Of a stretch of 64,000 nt of DNA, positions 10,541 to 21,129 are shown piece after piece; position 1 is the first letter of the stretch, and each line of letters begins with the position of its first letter. The notes under the pieces were generated by a model. The model searched no databases. It was not told the origin of the DNA and worked only from the letters and a program-made list of their open reading frames with translations. The stretch comes from Gnetum montanum. Lineage: Eukaryota > Streptophyta > Gnetopsida > Gnetales > Gnetaceae. The stretch is taken from assembly GCA_015680685.1 (NCBI GenBank), contig MNCI01002109.1:217922-281921 (forward strand), given 5' to 3'. Position numbers and translations under genes: made by a program.

Positions 10541-12752
10541 GCTGTAACATTATAACACTCTCAAATAGAGTAGTAAGAGTACAAAGCAGAAACACATGTA
10601 ACTCATTTTCAAGAGCTCTTGAGGTGCATGACCTACAAATGTGTACTTCTTGGTTAGTTGAATCCATCAAATGCATTCTGTGTTCTTTTTGGACAGTTGA
10701 ATCATCTCCCACTTCTCAGGAGAGTTGAATCCATCTTTCACCTTTAATTCTAAAATGATCTACTTTCAATTTTAAGATGATGGAACTTTACCAAAGGTTG
10801 TTCACATTTCAAGACTTGATTGGAACGTGCTCTTTCAATTATATTTTTAATTTGCTGTGATAATGGTGGTACCAATAATATTATTTTAAATATGATTAAA
10901 TATTAACTGTTTATTGGGATTGCATAGGATTTAAACTTTCAACTTTAATGAAAAAGAAGTCCCTCTCTAATTTTTCTATAATAGAATAGAACAATCAAGT
11001 ATTAGCAAAATAATAAGACTCTTGACTTGGAAATCTCAGATTATAATCTTTATTTTTATGGAGCATGCTGATTTTTGTTAGCGTTGCAGTAAAGCATCTT
11101 AATTAAAAGTTTCAGTTCAAACTCACTTAAGGTTCGATGCTTTATAAAAAAATTTAAGGAACGTAGAAACTACATGCAAGATCTTTATCATTGTTTCACA
11201 GCTGTTTCCATTCTCTCCACCACCGACCAAAAGCCAGAAATCTTGAGTATGAATCTTTAAAAATATAAGAGTTTAAAGAATCAGTTGCACAAGTTGCCAT
11301 TCTCTTCCATCACTGGTGAAAAGTCGGAACCTTTAAAAGAAAAGTTCAAACTTTTTTGTCAGCATGGTGGAGTAGTCAACCAAAAGATTTCAACTGCTCC
11401 ACTAAAGTGGAAACATCCTGCTTAAGTTATTGACATGTTCATATTACTAAAAATCCCAAAAACGTAGTTTCTTTGACTGATTCAGAATTAATACAAGCAA
11501 AAAACTCTACAAGACATAATTTACCACTATTGACTTTCTCACTTTAACATGGGACCTTTAGAATGGAGGGACATCTACCGTCCATGCTAGCCACATTCAC
11601 CCTACAAACAATGTTTTTAAAACTGAATTAAGAATTAGCATAAGCTACAAACTTTGCAGCAAAATGTTTTTCTCTGTTCTAAACCACCACGGCACCACCT
11701 TCTAACATATTTCTTTGATTAGAAAAAAGTTGGTATTTGCTAATAACAGTATATTTGCATTTGTAAGAAATTATTGAATTAAACGAAGAAAATCATTGTA
11801 CTACAGGTGCGAAGGTGCTGTTCGCTTCATGTAACACAGTTGGAATGCGCTGGGACCAGCTGGACGAAGTTAAATAATGTATTTCTTTCAATTTAGAAGC
11901 AAATCACAACAGGGTTGCCATGGTTAATTTATTCAATAGTTTTCTCAAAATTTGTTAGACAGACATAGAATGTTTGGCAATATGGCAGACCAAAGATTTT
12001 AGGTATCTTATATCATCTATGTTGACAAATAACAATTCCAAACATTAAGAAAGGATTTTTAAAGAAATTTCATCTTATCATCAGAGAAATCTGAATAACG
12101 TTTCAAAGTAAATGCCCACCATAACCTTCTGATTGTAAAGAGGATGTTCTTGAATTTCTCTTGATGATACTGAAATGTCAGATCAGGAAATCTTGCAGAA
12201 GTTGAGTTCATGACTTAAGACTATTCTTAGGTATCACCAATATAGTTTTTTAATTGAGAAAAATCACCAATTTAAATCCCAAGAAATGCAAATGCAGAAG
12301 CCTCTTCAAGACTAACAGATACTCCAGATAGAACTTTATATGAACCTCAACCTGAACTGTCAAATTCTCTACATGATCATTGTTAACTTGAAAAACGAAT
12401 TTATTTGAAGAATTCATCCGTGTTAAAGGGAATGGGCCTTTTCTTTTAACTTTTAAGGCTTCAAAAACCTAGAGAACAAGGCAGGCCAAATGGTCAGCAT
12501 CCAAGCAAAAAGATTAAAATCCAATTTTCCTGATTCAACTTACTCTCATGCAGAGACATAGGATGATTCGAACAGAGTTCAGTTGTAACCATTATTTTTT
12601 GCAACGTGCCACTGGGATTAAACGTGTGATCAGGACAATGTATAATTTGATCCATAACAGTGATCGAAGACTTGATGTGAAGGACATTGTCAGACGTATG
12701 ATTTTTTTCAATTTTAGGTATGTATGAATTAAGCAACAAAATAACCTTCATT

Positions 12753-12758
12753 TTTATT
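12753..12758 (-). terminator. Possible poly(A) signal for the Kazal gene
   Basis: AATAAA on the minus strand, about 330 bases downstream of the stop codon. Such hexamers are common by chance in AT-rich DNA, so this is only a candidate. Confidence 0.2.
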
Positions 12759-13086
12759 AGCAAGGAAGCAAAAATCAAACAGAACCACATTAGCGTTACA
12801 GCAATTACTAAGAACCTGTGATTCTCTTGAACAAATGATGAATAATTTCGCATCCATGACATAGTCAAGGGCAACCAGAACCTCAACAAAGGTCCCTGCA
12901 AACCATGGCTAAAATACAGGCTCAAACTCGGACCTTGCACTATTCAACAGAATCAGAATCCTCCCCCAAAAAATTCCATAACCAGGAAACACAAAAAATA
13001 GAATCAATCGAATCTTCCATACAATAAATTCGCAGAAGAAGAAGAACAGAGGTAAAAAAAAACTAACTCCAAATCAACGGTGTCAT

Positions 13087-13533
13087 TCAGGGCACGCCGA
13101 TGACGAGCACAAACCCTAAAAGAATGAGCCAAACAATGTGGACGAGCAGAAGCGCCTGGCCCGACAGAAGACCGCTGCCGCCATTACCGACCGAGCAGAA
13201 CCCTAACTTGGCGACCTCCACGCCTGAACAGAAAGCTTCAGCGCAGCCGCACCAGTATGTGACTCCATTAACGCCGCAGACTGGATCAGGACGAAAGCAA
13301 TTCACAGGGCACGAGGGCGCCTTCGGAAAATTGCAAATCGAAGAAGAAGAAGAAGAAGAACCAGATAATGACAGAGGCAGGGTCGTCGAGGAATTCTCCA
13401 CGGGCATAACGATGCGCTTTTCTTCCTCGAACGCCTTCGTTGCAGAAGCAGAAGACGCCTCTGCAAATATGCACAGGAGCAGCACCACCACCAGCAGAAG
13501 CGGAATCGTTCCCGATCTGCCCATTCTGGCCAT
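13087..13533 (-). CDS. Kazal-type serine protease inhibitor-like protein, secreted/membrane-anchored
   Basis: Complete 148-residue single-exon frame. The ATG sits in a strong context (AGCCATGGCC) and follows a GC-richer 5' region. Residues 9-30 form a hydrophobic signal peptide (IPLLLVVVLLLCIF, then small residues). Residues 58-65 are a run of Ser coded by a TCT repeat that may vary in length. Residues 67-113 hold eight Cys (67, 75, 79, 86, 95, 97, 102, 113) around a Kazal-like core: PDPVCGVNGVTYWCGCAEAF matches the 'PVCG-(S/N)-G-TY' signature of Kazal and follistatin-like domains. Residues 125-146 form a second hydrophobic stretch at the very C terminus, either a membrane anchor or a GPI-attachment signal. 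Land plants have a small conserved family with this layout, annotated as Kazal-type inhibitors; inhibition itself is inferred. This is the only intact-looking host gene here, and element J lies 1.8 kb upstream of its start. Confidence 0.88.
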   Translation of the reverse strand: MARMGRSGTIPLLLVVVLLLCIFAEASSASATKAFEEEKRIVMPVENSSTTLPLSLSGSSSSSSSICNFPKAPSCPVNCFRPDPVCGVNGVTYWCGCAEAFCSGVEVAKLGFCSVGNGGSGLLSGQALLLVHIVWLILLGFVLVIGVP

Positions 13534-13860
13534 GGCTCTGATTCTGCCCTGTTCTGGGGACCATTAAAGAGCCAAATTCAGAAGCATTGTGAGGATTTCT
13601 TTCAATGCTTGCACTTGGAGTTAAAGAACGGGAATGTTATGAGGATTTCGGTTCGGCACAAGCTGTATGGTTTAGTTGAACCGTTTGCCCGGGAATGAAG
13701 CAAAGAAGCAAACAAAAAACACAGAGTGAGGTAAGGTTTGCTTTAAGTGTTTGGTTTGAGAAGGAAGGAAGAAACTTTGTGAGGTTGCTTAACCAGATCC
13801 AGCAGAACTGCAATTTCCAGAGATTTCCGATTGGTGGGATGTCGTACTTGTGGACATTGA

Positions 13861-13870
13861 TATATATATA
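13861..13870 (-). promoter_or_regulatory. Candidate TATA element upstream of the Kazal gene
   Basis: TATATATATA about 330 bases upstream of the start codon on the coding strand. This would give a 5' UTR near 300 bases, which is possible, but the tract may also be a plain AT repeat. Confidence 0.3.
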
Positions 13871-14156
13871 TTGGTATGAGCTGGAACATGTTTGGCCTTT
13901 TGCGTTATTCCGTTTTTGGAGACATTCCTTGGTCCAGTTCCGGGCATGTTGCTGGTTACAACGTCCAACTTTCCTGTTGTCGAGTCCTACGCTGGGTTGG
14001 CCTGGCCTGGTCTTTTTCTAATACCAGGTCAGGTGAGGTGAACTGATCATTGTCTGTTTTGGAATATGGCAAACCGCGTGCAGACGGCTTTCATTATGGA
14101 ATACTGCCATGGCTTTCTTATAACGTGTACATCCATTTGACTCGAGGAAAGTTCGG

Positions 14157-14330
14157 TTTTTTTTTTTTTTTTTTCTGGGTTTTCTGCAACGGATCTCCGC
14201 GTCACGGCACAGTAGATGTGATGTGTTAAACGTTTTTTACCGTAAAGGCTGCTTGTTGAGGCAGGACCTGAACTCACAATTTCTTTGGCAAGAAGTGAGT
14301 GTCTTGACCACTACTCTATATTCTTGAATG
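14157..14330 (-). mobile_element. tRNA-derived SINE with poly(A) tail
   Basis: On the minus strand a tRNA-like head, GTAGTGGTCAAGACACTC (A-box region), is followed by GTGAGTTCAGGTCCTGC (B-box region with GTTCAGGTCC). A body of about 85 bases follows, ending in an 18-base A tract (14174 down to 14157). No clear target duplication was found. The intact tail suggests it is younger than the other SINEs here. It lies about 600 bp upstream of the Kazal start. Confidence 0.65.
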
Positions 14331-14631
14331 CAAGTCAACATAATATTATGAAATGCAATTGTAAAACCATGGATCTCTAATTTACAATCTTTTCAATATA
14401 AGTTAGTGAATGCTACTTGTGCTTTGTAAGTCACTAATTCAATTCCAAGAGCCCATTGATCTAATACTATTATACTTTAAGGTAATAAATATTACCATCA
14501 TTAGAAAAACTAAGAACTTTGATAGCTCAACAAAACAATTTTGGAAATGTGTACTCCTTTGGTACACCAAATTTTCAATCTAGATTCATTCAAAGACTTT
14601 AAAAAATCTTACAAGCAATAAGTCCTTGTTC

Positions 14632-14730
14632 ACTTGGTTAGAGCAAGTAATTTATAATTGTGTAGGTTCACAAGTTCAATTTGAAGTAGCTATTTTGATG
14701 CACATGTCACCTAAAGGCAATAAAAATATG
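14632..14730 (+). mobile_element. SINE remnant (tRNA-like head)
   Basis: CACTTGGTTAGAGCAAGTAA resembles a Pol III A-box region (TGGTTAGAGCA), and GTAGGTTCACAAGTTCAATT the B-box region at the expected distance. The 3' limit is unclear. Confidence 0.45.
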
Positions 14731-15096
14731 GAACTACTCCTTTTATAGAATTTTATTCATAATGCAACATTGCTAATTGCCCATTGGTGTATAATATAAG
14801 CTAAAAACAGTAAAAATATAGAATTGAATTTGAGATTAAATATATTTAATTACATCCATTGAGACCTTCTTAGATCTCTAAAACAATACCATTTTCAAAT
14901 ACTCTTTATAGATTTTTATTCATAACTAGCATTGATCATTAATGTCTAATACAAGCTATGAAGCTTTCAACAATGGACCAATACATTAAAAAACAAACTG
15001 AGACAAAATGAGATATAAGAAAATTTATTTTACATTATTAGATGCATTAGTATAAAAGGTTAGGTTTTCACTCAATTACGAACTCTAACAATAACA

Positions 15097-15230
15097 TGTT
15101 AACCTAGTAGTATCACTCTTGATTTGGAAGCTCTAGGTTATAGATTTGATTCTATTAGGTAATGCTGAGTTATAAAGTTCTAGTTTAACTATATGTCTTA
15201 GGAGTAAATATTGTTTAAAAAGAAGTTTTA
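15097..15230 (+). mobile_element. SINE remnant (tRNA-like head)
   Basis: CCTAGTAGTATCACTCTTGA followed by GGAAGCTCTAGGTTATAGAT and TTGATTC has the A-box/B-box spacing of a tRNA head with the B-box GGTTCGA decayed to GGTTATAGA. Its 3' end merges into AT-rich sequence. Confidence 0.45.
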
Positions 15231-15316
15231 AGTTTCGACATCCTCCCCTAATCTACTAGCCCTTCTTTACCTCACTTAAAGAATGGGAATAAGTATTGAG
15301 CCTTTGGTTGTTCACT

Positions 15317-15442
15317 TGATCAGCAGTGAAGGTATCCCAACACTTTACCATACAAGTCACATATTTATGTGCGACCAAATCGTAATTCGCAAATGGACAA
15401 TGTAATTATGCCAGTAATTGATGTTAAGTTTGAGATCATTCT
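15317..15442 (-). repeat. J 3' LTR, distal fragment
   Basis: The last 126 bases of the minus-strand 3' LTR, ending CTGATCA. They align with 39537-39664 of the 5' LTR (shared 'ggtattccaacac', 'atgactagatcata', 'gtaattatgcc' phrases). Confidence 0.85.
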
Positions 15443-16277
15443 TGATGAGTCATGATTTGCCTAGTTCTGATATCGGGCCCCTAGATGCATTATCGAATAT
15501 CCAACATCGAGGTGTATCGGTCAGCCTATAAATATAGCGTTGGGCTCACAGTTTGGGTAATAGTTTTGCATTAGTTTTTCATAGTTTTGTCAATAAAGTA
15601 GCTGAACTCTTACAATTTTATTCTGTAATCTTATAGAACAGTTAGTGAGTGCCCACATAATGGATCTAAGTTAGTTGTATGGAGTCTTATTCAAGTGGCA
15701 ATGTACCTGGACATATTCCATGAACAACAATAAGATTGAGACTGATTCTTATTCATTGCAGCACTTGGACTTAGATTAGATTTACTTTCCATGCAATTTA
15801 CTTTTCATGTACTTAGTTAATATTTACATTTTAATGCATGTTAATTAATTAAGCACATAAGTATGGGCGCTTTGAACATGCATATGATCCTTGGTAATCT
15901 CAGCAACGCGTAACGTTTGGTAACCCAGCGGCATTATATGTGTTCAAGATGTACATGGGAAGTGGGATCAGATACTTATGTTATGGTAGTTGATTATTAA
16001 TTAGCAATTAGATTAGTTAAATTGATTAAAAATTGAGTTTCAACCTATTGTTAATTGTAGAACAATAAAATATAAAATAATAAAAATCATATGCCTCACT
16101 CTCTACTAAACCATATGTGACAAAGCTACCACTGGTCCAAGTGGGAAGACAATGAACTACGAGCAAGGCATAGCAATCTAGATGCCATAACTAGTCTCAT
16201 CCATGGAATTCGACTAGATCATGCGTGAATGCTTATGATTCGTATGGTTGGGCATAGGGGTACCTCGCCTCTCATCA
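15443..16277 (+). repeat. F 5' LTR
   Basis: TGATGAG to CTCATCA. U3 carries GATATCGGGCCC and related half-palindromes, then CCTATAAATA near 15530; the rest follows the family R/U5 plan ('ttggtaatctcagcaacg', 'catatgcctcactctctac'). Confidence 0.88.
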
Positions 16278-16297
16278 TTGGTGCCATTGTCAAGGAT
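16278..16297 (+). other. Primer-binding site of F (tRNA-Asp type, decayed)
   Basis: TTGGTGCCATTGTCAAGGAT directly after the LTR; compare TGGCGCCGTTGCCGGGGA, the complement of the plant tRNA-Asp 3' end. The differences are mostly C-to-T and G-to-A. Confidence 0.7.
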
Positions 16298-16339
16298 GGT
16301 GCTAGTTATCTAGATTAGTTATATTATACATGATTGCTA

Positions 16340-17433
16340 TAAAGGTATTAACGATCTATCTCTTAGAAAACATTAATATTTTAAATCACACACATTATCA
16401 AACAAAACCATCTCTTCTTCACATAGGACCAATAATGCATCGTATGATGAGAACACTCGTAAGAGAAATAATAGGATATATACTGAGGAAAATTGGAGTG
16501 AACAACCTCAAACAAGGGCTTCCTATGCTCATTTAGACCCTTACTACACTCAAAGACTACATTCAACTTGTGCAAATAAGCATAGAGGAGATGGAGTAAG
16601 TCCTAGATCAAGGGGGGCCTCAAGTTCTAGGAACTCCTCTAAACCTAGACAAGATAAATCAAGGGATCATGGGGAGAACTATAGAAGCCATGGTGGTTCT
16701 CCTAGTTCCTCATCTTCCTCTTCCTCTTCAATGTCTAGTTCTGATGAAGATGAACATAGGTATAGAGATAGAGCTCCACTACAAGGTCAAGACAAAGATA
16801 GAAATCGAACCCAAGGGAAAAATCAAAGACATCACCATGAGCATAAACAAGATCATCACAATCAATGAACAGAAATAGAAATTTTCATCACAACATGTCT
16901 GATGATGATGAGCCCTTGTTAGCCACTAAGAGCCTAATGTAGATCATGGAGGCAGTTAAGATACCTCACATGCATCGTAAGGACAGTTGCTTACCTAGGC
17001 TTGATATAAACAATATCCCTAAATTTGCGGGAGGCTACAACTTAGATCCACAACATCATATACAAGCCTTTCATGATGCCTATGCCTCATACAACATTGA
17101 GAATGGATTGCAACAGCTTAAGCTCTTTCCTAGAATACTAATTGACAAAGCGGAAAGTTGGTATAGATTGTTGGAACCAAGTTCCATTCACTAGTCATCC
17201 ACAATGTTGGAACTTTTCAATGAAAAATACCAAACCTATGCAACGATGTCCAACTTGAGGAGACAAATCCAAGAGTGGAAGCAAGAAAATCATGAACCCT
17301 TGGATGTGGCCTTGGATAGATATTATTCACTACTACATAGATGCCCAGGCCATGGTTTCTCTGAGGAAAGGTAACTTTTCCACATCATAGATGGGATTTG
17401 TAATGAAACAAGGGAGATCCTTGGGATATATGC
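16340..17433 (+). pseudogene. F gag, N-terminal and middle part
   Basis: Starts with a Ser/Arg-rich low-complexity part (16600-16800, many SSS and RDR-like codons). The clearest block is an 82-residue frame at 16946-17194 with NNIPKFAGGYNLDPQHHIQAF and DKAESWYRLLEPSSI, continuing after a stop with TMLELFNEKYQTY and PLDVALDRYYSLLHRCPGHG. These are the retrotransposon gag-domain motifs shared with G, H, J and K. The frame breaks off at IYA where G inserted (17434). Confidence 0.8.
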
Positions 17434-18225
17434 TGATGAGTGGCGAGGTAGCCCTACACTCAACCATATGAATACAAGCGTTACACACGTGATCTGGTTG
17501 AACTCCATAGACTAAGTGCCTACACGTCTTATGGAACACTTAAGGTTAATCGTTCATTGTCTTCCTAGACTTACTTGTATTTGTCATGGTTGTATGGTTA
17601 AGTAAGTCTGAGGTATGTGATTTTTATAGTTTTTTATGTTTTATCTCCTATGCTAATGAGGTAAAGGGTGAAGAGATCAACTAACTTTAATTAACTAACT
17701 AAGCCTTAATTAACCTAGCATCAGCATCCATTCCCATTTACCATTCACACCCTGAACCAATGCAACCTTGATTACCAAACGCTATTCGTTACTGGGATTA
17801 CCAAGCGTAACGCACGTGCTTGAAGTGGTCATACTGAATGCACTTAACTATGGGAGAAGGGTTGAGAGAGATTTAATTAACTAATAAAGCATTTAAATGA
17901 TGAAAAATAAATAATAGTAATTAAAATCCTAATTAGCATAGTCCATGCATTGCAAGGTTTATCCAACAGTTTGTCTTTATTTCTGTACACAAACTTGTGT
18001 TCAGGTACAATATTTGCTCAAATAAAGATCGGTTCACTTTGGAGCTCCTACTGCGGGCACATGGAGAGGTAAAACTGCCAGAGTTTTGCTAAGGGTCTAG
18101 ATCTAGATGAGAAACAAGGGAGAGCTGCTTCTTATTTATAGAAATGGCGACAGACTGCGATATCGCGGTAAAGACGCAATATCGCGTACGCAGTATCATA
18201 GCCCATGCGATATCGTGTCCCATCA
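17434..18225 (-). repeat. G 3' LTR
   Basis: TGATGAG-TCATCA termini; CTATAAATAA promoter block near 18135 and GATATCGCG palindromes near 18160-18215 on the minus strand. Confidence 0.9.
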
Positions 18226-20165
18226 TACCCCCATGACTAAATAAAAACTCATCCTCAAGTTCTTTACAAAATATTGGGAAGGTATGGGATTATTAACTTG
18301 AATGGAACTAATGGTGAATGGGACGACATGTGAACGGATCATCATTACAGAACATGACAAAACTGGTGTTCACAACAACAAGAGTGAACACTTTATACAT
18401 TTGACATTAGGCCTTATTTGGCAACTAAGAGAGAAGAGAGAAGAAGTCTACTACTACTAATGCCAAGATTGCGCCTTTCGTTGTCTATCCGTAAGCACGC
18501 CATCGATCTTGCTCCTTGCTGCTTCAGCACCAATCCATTCCAAGTGTTCTCTCTAGATCCAATCCGTTGTTGTATGATTTCCATCTGCACACACAACACA
18601 GTCTTATATTAGCAAGGGTGAATGAATCACAATGTAGTTGATACCTTGCTTTGGTGAAAGGTCCATTGGCTGAGTTAGCTAATACGGGTCTAGAGATATA
18701 TTAGTGGTGATTACCGAAGGTGTAGGGGCTAGGAGAAAATCGAAAAAATTTGGTCAGGACCCCCATGACTAAGAGTGAACCTCCGGTAGTGATAGAATGG
18801 AGAAAGAATAAAGAACAAGAAAGATGGAGAAAAAGAGACAACTATAACGTCGATGAAATGGATGTCAAGATGGAAATGAAAAAAATAGAGTGGATTGCAA
18901 AAATGTTAAGGGAAAGAATTTAACTAATGTACCAAATAGGAATGCCAGTGGGTCCTCCCCAAAGCAGGCTCATGCCCTTAATGCCTTGACAAACCCATAT
19001 TCAAAGAGTTCGTAGGCTCTGGGAATGTCATTTGGAACAAGAGTTAAAGTCTTAACCACAAGAATTTACCAAAAATAAAATGATGCATCCACCAAGATAT
19101 GGACTACTGATACAACCGGCAATGAGGTGATAGATGGGGAAAGAAGGATGGAAAGGAGAGAATGGAATGGAATCTCAAGAACAAGGTGGTGTACCGTCCC
19201 TTGTGTATTTTAATGATTAATGTGACTTAGTAGATCCCATTCCAATTCCGGCCTCAACAAAACACATCTAGTGACTTCACATTAATACATTTGGCCAATC
19301 CATCCGCCTGAAGTAACAAGAATGCCTTCACCAAAGAGTCACCACCATTCTGATGAAATGAAAGAGGAGAAAGTAGGAAGCGAGAAGGGCCTTAGTTAGA
19401 GGGAACATGTTTATTTTAGTTCCATAACCAGTTCTTGTAGCCCAAATGATTATTCCATCTAAGGGGTGTGCTTTGAATTCTCACTTTTTCTCTTTTTCTT
19501 TTTTTCCTCTTTTTTTTTGTTTTTGTTTTTGTGTGAGAACCACACCATGTAAAGACTTATTATTTTTATTTGCTCAGCTTCTTGATAATTGAGTAACATC
19601 AAAATGGTAAGAAAACTCAAGAAGAAAACATCCAAGCACCCAAGAGAATGGCCAACACAAATGCATCAAGTTTCCTTGAAGCCACACCCTTTTTCAAGCC
19701 TTGAGTCCTTCCTTAGTTTGAGAAATGCCCAGTCACTGATTCATTATAGTTCTTATTATTTTGAAGAAAGGGATTGTACAGTTCCAAGCCAAGAGAGACC
19801 ATACAAATTTTTGGATGTATGGATGAGTGGACTCATTGCTTGTCATATCAAAAGAACCCTACCTTAGTATCAACATCATAACCTAAAGGTAAAAACCAAA
19901 CATTAGCAATCAATAGGAAAACAGTTCATACCATCATGAAGAACACTTATTAAATGACACATTTGACAAGATGGATAACACACACATACACAAAGAAAAG
20001 AAAAAGTATAATGATGTTGTAAAACAAAAATAAGAAAAGTTAAAGAAATTTGTAAAACAAAAATGTGTAAAAAAAACTAAAAATAATTGAGGGCCTCGAA
20101 TGATTAGCATAGGTGGCCATCTTCCCCATGACTGAATTGAAAGGGAGAGATCCAAAATAATGAGC
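18226..20165 (-). other. G 3' non-coding region with three polypurine-like motifs
   Basis: Collinear with the 3' regions of A, H and K. TCATGGGGG-type motifs (minus strand) occur next to the LTR (18226-18236), at 18760-18768 and at 20124-20131. Open frames in it do not match element proteins. Confidence 0.75.
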
Positions 20166-20950
20166 ATTTTTTTGAATTTCTTAAAAGTTTCCAACTTCTC
20201 CCGATTGATGTTTTCAGGTTAAGGGGTGGAAGTCGATGACACTCATACTCCAATGTATCTATGCCTTAGTTGTGGGTGTGAGTTGTTTCCCCAGTTTGTT
20301 CCATGCATGTTGGTGGGTTGCTTTCTTGATCAGCTATCAACCACTGATTGTTCTCTTGTTATGTGGTTGCTACATACAGGCACCATTGTATCTGTGTTTT
20401 TTGGGCATACCAATTGCATGCAGGAGATGTTGAGCATTCCTCCACGTCATCACCCTCTGAGTCACTATATGTGATGCATGGAACTTTCTTCTTCTCGATC
20501 TTTCCATACATATTTTCCTTAGATATTTCCAAGGAAAGATTGCAAATCCCTAGGCACACCTTGATGGTGCTAAGCCATGCCCTCCCCATTATAATTGGAA
20601 AGTCCCCTTTGTTACTGTTAACTTCTATCACCAGGAAATCAGCCGGGTATGACCAACCACACACAGTGGTAATGATGTCCTTCACCAATCCCAAGGGAAT
20701 GGTGATGGACTAGTCAGCCAACTCTAGTTGAATATTACTCTTCTTGAGTGGAGGCAGGTTTCAGGCTTTATACATCTCTCATAATATTAAGTTGACTCTG
20801 GAACCTAAGTCAAGAAGAGCCTTACGAGGTTTGTTCCCAGTGACTTGGAGGTAGATTAAGGGACTCCAAGGATCAGAGAGTTTCCTAGGAAGGTGGCCCA
20901 CCTTTATCCATTCAGTAACAGTATGTGTTAACATAACTGTATGTGTTAAG
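20166..20950 (-). pseudogene. G protease (aspartic) region
   Basis: On the minus strand the active-site region near 20800-20825 reads KALLDLGSRVNLI, where family members H and K have ALLDSGSSVNLIS: the catalytic DSG is DLG here, so the protease would be inactive. Downstream is a 111-residue frame (20694-20359) with TTVCGWSYPADFLVIEVN and KGDFPIIMGRAWLS, the flap and C-terminal part of the retropepsin fold. The region ends at the internal deletion; no reverse transcriptase follows. Confidence 0.75.
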
Positions 20951-21129
20951 CCCTATTGTTGGTTTGAAGGGAGCTTTGAAGCCTTATTTGTTGGAGGAGC
21001 GTGCACAGACTCAACCGCTTGTGGTTGTGAGAGATTGTTTGGGCTTTTGATTTTGAAGAAAGGTCTTTTCTTTGTGCGGTTGTTAGAACCAGCAGCAGGT
21101 TGAAGATTTATAGCTCTCATAGCATTATG

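Larger units (their letters stand above)
9710..13086. other. Intergenic or 3'-flanking DNA of the Kazal gene
   Basis: Mostly AT-rich unique-looking sequence. It holds an (AT)n tract at 10521-10540, and around 10990-11045 a weak tRNA-like stretch (AGACTCTTGACTTGGAAAT and a decayed B-box) resembling the SINE remnant at 15097. The open frame at 12494-12940 on the minus strand lies downstream of the Kazal stop; its composition gives no recognisable domain, and it is more likely 3' UTR or spacer. Confidence 0.4.

Noticed and set aside
12494-12940. A 148-codon open frame on the minus strand below the Kazal gene
   Set aside because: No domain, no plausible start context and AT-rich codon use; more likely 3' UTR or spacer of the Kazal transcript.
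13100-13567. A 155-codon plus-strand frame
   Set aside because: Antisense shadow of the Kazal gene; the minus frame has signal peptide, Cys pattern and a good start.
14632-14690. Possible tRNA gene
   Set aside because: A- and B-box-like stretches are present but the B-box core is decayed and no cloverleaf pairing is evident; called a SINE remnant.
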